NCBI GenBank assembly: GCA_013041945.1
Contig: JABDRC010000063.1
Span: 1 to 8,511, forward strand
DNA length: 8,511 nucleotides
Direction: 5' to 3'
Source of the DNA: Halobacteria archaeon
GTDB taxonomy: Bacteria > Pseudomonadota > Gammaproteobacteria > UBA9214
How positions within the stretch are numbered: position 1 is the stretch's first letter; each line of letters begins with the position of its first letter. Under the pieces are notes generated by a model that was not told the origin of the DNA, ran no database searches, and was given only the letters and a program-made list of their open reading frames with translations. The translations under genes were made by a program, and so were the position numbers. This document shows positions 5,661 through 8,511 of the stretch, piece by piece.

Positions 5661-6950
5661 TCATATCAGCGTGTGGTCTATTTCGCCTGTCGGTATATAT
5701 TTGTGTTCCTGCCCGAGCATATCGCGATTGACCACGACCACGCCGCCGGGTGTACGGTGAAAGCGCCGGGCGTCTTCTTCTGCATCCTCGCCAATCACCG
5801 TGCCGGCCGGCACATGGCACCCGTTATCCAGCAATACACGCTTGAGCCGGACATTGTCCTCGACGCGGCTGTCGGGCAGGGCCAGCACGTCTTCCAGCAC
5901 GCAGTTCGCACCCACGTGGACATTGGAAAACAGCATGGAGTTTTTCAGGTGAGACTGGTTGATCACGCAACCGCCGCTCACCATCGAGGTACCCATATCC
6001 GAGCTGCCGGTCGCCGAGGCGATGAATTTCGCCGGCGGTAACTGCTCCTGGTAAGTGCGTATACGCCAGTCCATACCGTACAGGTCCAGGGCCGGCTCCG
6101 GCTGCAGTACCTCCATGTTGGCCTGGAAATAGGCATCCAGGGTGCCGACATCCCGCCAGTAGGCCTTGCACTCGAGCACCTGCTGGTCGAACGGGTAGGC
6201 GACCAGGCGATGACCCCTGGCGAGTGCGGTCGGGATGATGTCCTTGCCGAAATCGTGGCTGGAATCCGGACTGGCTGCATCCTGTTTCAGCGCGTTCTCC
6301 AGGTAGTCGTAGGAAAAGATATAGATGCCCATGCTGACCAGTGCATGGTCCGGGTCATCGGGTCGAGGTTCCGGCACCGCCGGTTTTTCGTGAAATTCGC
6401 AAACGCGGTGATTTTCATCGACGGTCATCACGCCAAAGGCGCTGGCATCGGCCAGCGGCGAGTTAAAGCAGGCAATGGTAATGTCGGCTTCCTGGTGGAC
6501 ATGCGCGGCAAGCATCTCACCGTAGTCCATCTGGTAGACGTGGTCGCCCGCCAGCACCAGCACATACTCGGGCTGATGGCTGGCGATGATATCGAGACTC
6601 TGGTAAACCGCGTCCGCCGTGCCAGTGAACCAGGAATTCTCCGTAACCCATTGTTGTGCAGGAATGATTTCGACGAACTCGCCCATGTCCTCGCGGAAGG
6701 TATCCCAGCCGCGCTGGATATGACGAATCAGGGCATGCGACTTGTACTGCGTGAGCACGCTGATCTGGTTAATGCCCGAGTTCAGGCAGTTAGAGAGGGC
6801 AAAGTCGATGATCCGGAACTTGCCACCGAATGGCACCGACGGCTTGGCGCGCCAGTCGGTCAGCATTTTCAACCGCGAACCGCGGCCGCCGGCCAGTACC
6901 AGGGCAATCGTGTTGCCGGTCAACCGGCTGACAAAACGTCGTGATTGCAT
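5661..6950 (-). CDS. glgC: glucose-1-phosphate adenylyltransferase (ADP-glucose pyrophosphorylase)
   Basis: GlgC makes ADP-glucose and pyrophosphate from ATP and glucose-1-phosphate, the committed step of bacterial glycogen synthesis; here ADP-glucose may also feed the neighbouring glycosyltransferase. The 429-residue protein has the usual length and aligns by eye with the Escherichia coli enzyme throughout: LAGGRGSRL (19-27), GGKFRIIDFALSNC, GTADAVYQ, the catalytic aspartate in LAGDHVYQMDY, the glucose-1-phosphate lysine in FHEKPA, YWRDVGTLDAY, and the C-terminal beta-helix ending GEDAEEDARRF. At the position of E. coli K39, the fructose-1,6-bisphosphate contact, it has W33 (TDWRAKP), so the activator may differ. 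I chose the ATG at 6950; the frame extends four codons to a TTG at 6962 with no better ribosome binding site. It is convergent with the glycosyltransferase at zero spacing and divergent from the FIST gene. Confidence 0.95.
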   Translation of the reverse strand: MQSRRFVSRLTGNTIALVLAGGRGSRLKMLTDWRAKPSVPFGGKFRIIDFALSNCLNSGINQISVLTQYKSHALIRHIQRGWDTFREDMGEFVEIIPAQQWVTENSWFTGTADAVYQSLDIIASHQPEYVLVLAGDHVYQMDYGEMLAAHVHQEADITIACFNSPLADASAFGVMTVDENHRVCEFHEKPAVPEPRPDDPDHALVSMGIYIFSYDYLENALKQDAASPDSSHDFGKDIIPTALARGHRLVAYPFDQQVLECKAYWRDVGTLDAYFQANMEVLQPEPALDLYGMDWRIRTYQEQLPPAKFIASATGSSDMGTSMVSGGCVINQSHLKNSMLFSNVHVGANCVLEDVLALPDSRVEDNVRLKRVLLDNGCHVPAGTVIGEDAEEDARRFHRTPGGVVVVNRDMLGQEHKYIPTGEIDHTLI

Positions 6951-6980
6951 ATTCACTATCAACCCGAAAAATAAACGTCC

Positions 6981-7009
6981 ATGGTATTGCAGTTTCTGCA
7001 GAGGTTCAA
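6981..7009 (-). promoter_or_regulatory. glgC: possible glgC promoter with an inverted repeat in its spacer
   Basis: On the minus strand TTGAAC (7009-7004) and TACCAT (6986-6981) are exactly 17 bases apart. Transcription would start near 6974, leaving a leader of about 24 bases. The spacer contains the inverted repeat TGCAG-TTT-CTGCA (6988-7000), an obvious place for a regulator to act. Each hexamer matches consensus at four of six positions. Confidence 0.4.
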
Positions 7010-7057
7010 ATAGACGGTTGTCTGCAATATTTCATGCCGCAGGCATACCGTTGCAGA
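6987..7057. repeat. repeated TCTGCA(A) motifs between glgC and the FIST gene
   Basis: The motif occurs four times: TTGCAG at 6987-6992, TCTGCA at 6995-7000, TCTGCAA at 7021-7027 and TTGCAGA at 7051-7057. The last two form a perfect 7-base inverted repeat 23 bases apart, enclosing a smaller one, ATGCC (7034-7038) with GGCAT (7042-7046). The first two form the inverted repeat inside the glgC promoter spacer. This arrangement looks like paired binding sites for a dimeric regulator of one or both divergent genes. Confidence 0.4.
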
Positions 7058-7079
7058 TTTCATCTTGTACAATGTGTCA

Positions 7080-8210
7080 ATGACCGCTATCTCGTTCAGG
7101 TCCACCTGTGCCACGGGTGACGACTGGGAAGTCATTGCCGATCGCTGTCTCGCAGAACTGTGCAGTGAGCCGGTGAAAGCGAATCTCGGTTTTCTGTATG
7201 TCACCGATGCACTGGCCCGCCACCTGGACAACCTGCTGCAACGCCTGCGTGAAAAGACCGGCGTACAGGGCTGGGTGGGCACGGTCGGTGCGGGTATCTG
7301 CCATACCGGCAGGGAAATCTACGATGAACCGGCAGCCGCCGTGATGCTGGCCACGTTGCCGCAGGACAGCTACCGCCTGCTGCCGTCCGGTATCGAACCC
7401 CTGTCGGACATGCTGGCAGCCAATGGCGACTGGCTGGCCGAAAAGCATGCCCACTTCGCTATCGTGCATGGCGATCCGCGTAACAGCTATCTCCCGCAAA
7501 TCATCGAGTCGCTGTCGGCCCAGCTTGATCCCGGCTTCCTCGTCGGCGGCCTGACTTCGTCCGGTGATGAACACTTTCAGCAGCAGATCGCGGGCGAGAT
7601 CACCGAGGGCGGCCTGTCCGGCGTACTGTTCTCGGGCGAGGTCCCGGTCATCAGCAGCCTGACGCAGGGCTGTACGCCGCTTGGCAGCAAGCATGTCATT
7701 ACGGCCTGCAGCGGGAATGTCATTTCCGAACTGGATGGCAAGGCGGCCCTGGATGTGTTCAAACAGGACATCGGCGAGGTCCTGTCGCACGACCTGTCAC
7801 GCGTTGCCGGCTACATCTTCGCCGGCTTTCCGGTGCCCGGCTCCGACACCGGTGACTACCTGGTGCGCAACCTGATCGGTATCGATCCGGAGGAAAAGCT
7901 GCTTGCTGTCGGCGACAATCTGGAAAACGACGCCCGCATCATGTTCTGCCGCCGTGACGGCGACGCTGCGCGCGAGGACATGATGCGGATGCTGTCGGAC
8001 CTGGCCAGGCGGGCGAAGGGGCAGATACGCGGCGGTGTGTACTACAGTTGCCTGGGGCGCGGACGCTACCAGTTCGGGGAAAACTCCGAAGAGCTGAACA
8101 TGATCCGCGACCAGCTCGGCGACTTTCCGCTGGTCGGCTTCTTCGCCAACGGCGAGATTTCACACAGCCGGCTGTACGGTTATACCGGTGTGCTGACGCT
8201 GTTTGTCTGA
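7080..8210 (+). CDS. FIST-domain sensory protein
   Basis: This 376-residue protein is a stand-alone FIST protein, a family thought to sense small ligands for signal transduction. The FIST N domain covers about 35-230, with GFLYVTDALA at its first strand, VGTVGAGICHTG (66-77) and FLVGGLTSSG (153-162). The C-terminal domain covers about 235-376 and ends with the family's typical GGVYYSCLGRG (318-328), ENSEELNMIRDQLG, FPLVGFFANGEISH (349-362) and a final hydrophobic strand. No kinase, cyclase or methyl-accepting domain is attached and no membrane segment is seen, so it must act on another protein. The start is the ATG at 7080; the frame runs back to a TTG at 7065. No ribosome binding site precedes 7080, but TACAAT at 7068-7073 could be a -10 that starts the message at the ATG itself. 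The last 41 codons are repeated in inverted orientation at 8385-8511. Confidence 0.85.
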   Translation: MTAISFRSTCATGDDWEVIADRCLAELCSEPVKANLGFLYVTDALARHLDNLLQRLREKTGVQGWVGTVGAGICHTGREIYDEPAAAVMLATLPQDSYRLLPSGIEPLSDMLAANGDWLAEKHAHFAIVHGDPRNSYLPQIIESLSAQLDPGFLVGGLTSSGDEHFQQQIAGEITEGGLSGVLFSGEVPVISSLTQGCTPLGSKHVITACSGNVISELDGKAALDVFKQDIGEVLSHDLSRVAGYIFAGFPVPGSDTGDYLVRNLIGIDPEEKLLAVGDNLENDARIMFCRRDGDAAREDMMRMLSDLARRAKGQIRGGVYYSCLGRGRYQFGENSEELNMIRDQLGDFPLVGFFANGEISHSRLYGYTGVLTLFV

Positions 8211-8213
8211 ACG
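8084..8213 (+). repeat. left arm of a large inverted repeat (FIST gene 3' end)
   Basis: This 130-base stretch is the reverse complement of 8382-8511, with a single difference at 8189 against 8406. Paired positions sum to 8595. The repeat runs to the last base of the window, so its true length is unknown. On the inner side the match stops 3 bases after the stop codon and becomes patchy. Confidence 0.95.
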
Positions 8214-8384
8214 GTACATTCGTGCCTGCATCGCTCACGCGCGTCCCTGCGCTACGCGATGTACCTACATCCATGTAAGCAAAGGCGCTCCTGCATCAAT
8301 CGATGTACCTGCACCCGCAAGCAAAGGCGCTCCTGCGGGAACATTGATTGATGCAGGAGCGTCTCGCAGGCGCGATTGATTCGT
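8211..8384. repeat. REP-like intergenic repeat cluster between convergent FIST genes
   Basis: These 174 bases hold no gene but many short repeats. Two direct copies, 8257-8294 and 8301-8336, share CGATGTACCT at one end and AAGCAAAGGCGCTCCTGC at the other. Positions 8286-8306 and 8341-8361 form a 21-base inverted repeat with one mismatch. GCGTCT-CGC-AGGCGC (8359-8373) is a hairpin with a 3-base loop after GCAGGA, the form of a repetitive extragenic palindrome. GATGTA-CC-TACATC (8258-8271) and GGTACAT (8213-8219) with ATGTACC (8259-8265) add further inverted repeats. Such clusters often sit between convergent genes, where they may end or stabilise messages. No T-run marks a classic terminator. 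Confidence 0.65.
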
Positions 8385-8511
8385 TCAGACAAACAGCGTC
8401 AGCACGCCGGTATAACCGTACAGCCGGCTGTGTGAAATCTCGCCGTTGGCGAAGAAGCCGACCAGCGGAAAGTCGCCGAGCTGGTCGCGGATCATGTTCA
8501 GCTCTTCGGAG
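8382..8511 (-). repeat. right arm of the large inverted repeat
   Basis: This is the partner of 8084-8213, identical on the opposite strand except for one base. It ends at the window edge and is cut off there. Confidence 0.95.
8385..8511 (-). CDS. 3' end of a second FIST gene, partial
   Basis: Read on the minus strand, this is an open frame of 41 codons ending in TGA at 8387-8385. It encodes exactly residues 336-376 of the FIST protein at 7080-8210. The single base change turns a GGT glycine codon into GGC, so the protein is unchanged. The rest of the gene would lie beyond the window. Whether it is a full second FIST gene converging on the first, a fragment, or an artefact of a sequence end cannot be told here. 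If complete, the pair would share the repeat-rich gap of 174 bases. Confidence 0.65.
   Translation of the reverse strand, partial: SEELNMIRDQLGDFPLVGFFANGEISHSRLYGYTGVLTLFV

Noticed and set aside
6210..6944. 244-codon plus-strand frame inside glgC
   Set aside because: Antisense shadow of glgC, which is recognisable along its whole length.
7077..7790. 237-codon minus-strand frame inside the FIST gene
   Set aside because: Antisense shadow of the FIST gene; no family features.
8211..8384. CRISPR array reading of the two direct repeats
   Set aside because: Only two imperfect copies of different length exist with a 6-base gap, so there are no spacers of CRISPR size.

Overview
The window is about 60% GC, with G/C-rich third codon positions and tightly packed genes on both strands. 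It looks like a high-GC proteobacterium, most likely a gammaproteobacterium. That placement is an inference from protein style (GlgC close to the enterobacterial type, a CNNM/CBS protein, a periplasmic DsrE-like protein, a FIST protein) and cannot be taken to genus. No tRNA, rRNA, CRISPR array, transposase or phage gene is visible.

Layout. Positions 1-317 hold the possible first codons of a leftward gene plus control sequence. A small cupin gene (318-722, +) converges on a leftward block of three genes: a HIT-like/DUF4922 protein (2372-3421), a secreted DsrE-like protein (1820-2308) and a DUF21/CBS membrane protein (731-1780). A divergent control region (3422-3578) with two palindromes separates this block from a rightward pair: a P-loop kinase of the uridine kinase/phosphoribulokinase superfamily (3579-4223) and a sucrose-phosphate-synthase-like GT4 glycosyltransferase (4230-5660). 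The glycosyltransferase abuts the oppositely oriented glgC (5661-6950) with no base between the stop codons. A second divergent control region with repeated TCTGCA motifs leads to a FIST-domain sensor gene (7080-8210, +). The right end holds a cluster of REP-like intergenic repeats, then the 3' end of a second FIST gene in inverted orientation (8385-8511, -) that differs from the first by one synonymous base.

How the genes may work together. GlgC makes ADP-glucose. The GT4 enzyme is closest to enzymes that build sucrose-6-phosphate or related phosphorylated solutes from a nucleotide sugar. The kinase could supply or modify a phosphorylated acceptor. The DUF4922 protein carries the H-x-H-x-Q signature of nucleotidyl transferases and phosphorylases acting on nucleotide sugars or dinucleotides, so it could break down or balance the same nucleotide-sugar pool. 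Taken together, 2372-6950 reads as a small nucleotide-sugar/compatible-solute or storage-carbohydrate module with an uncharacterised kinase and phosphorylase. Family assignments are seen in the sequence; the pathway is inferred.

The most striking structural feature is the inverted duplication of the FIST gene end at the right edge. It is either a real, recent or homogenised convergent gene pair or an artefact of a sequence end.
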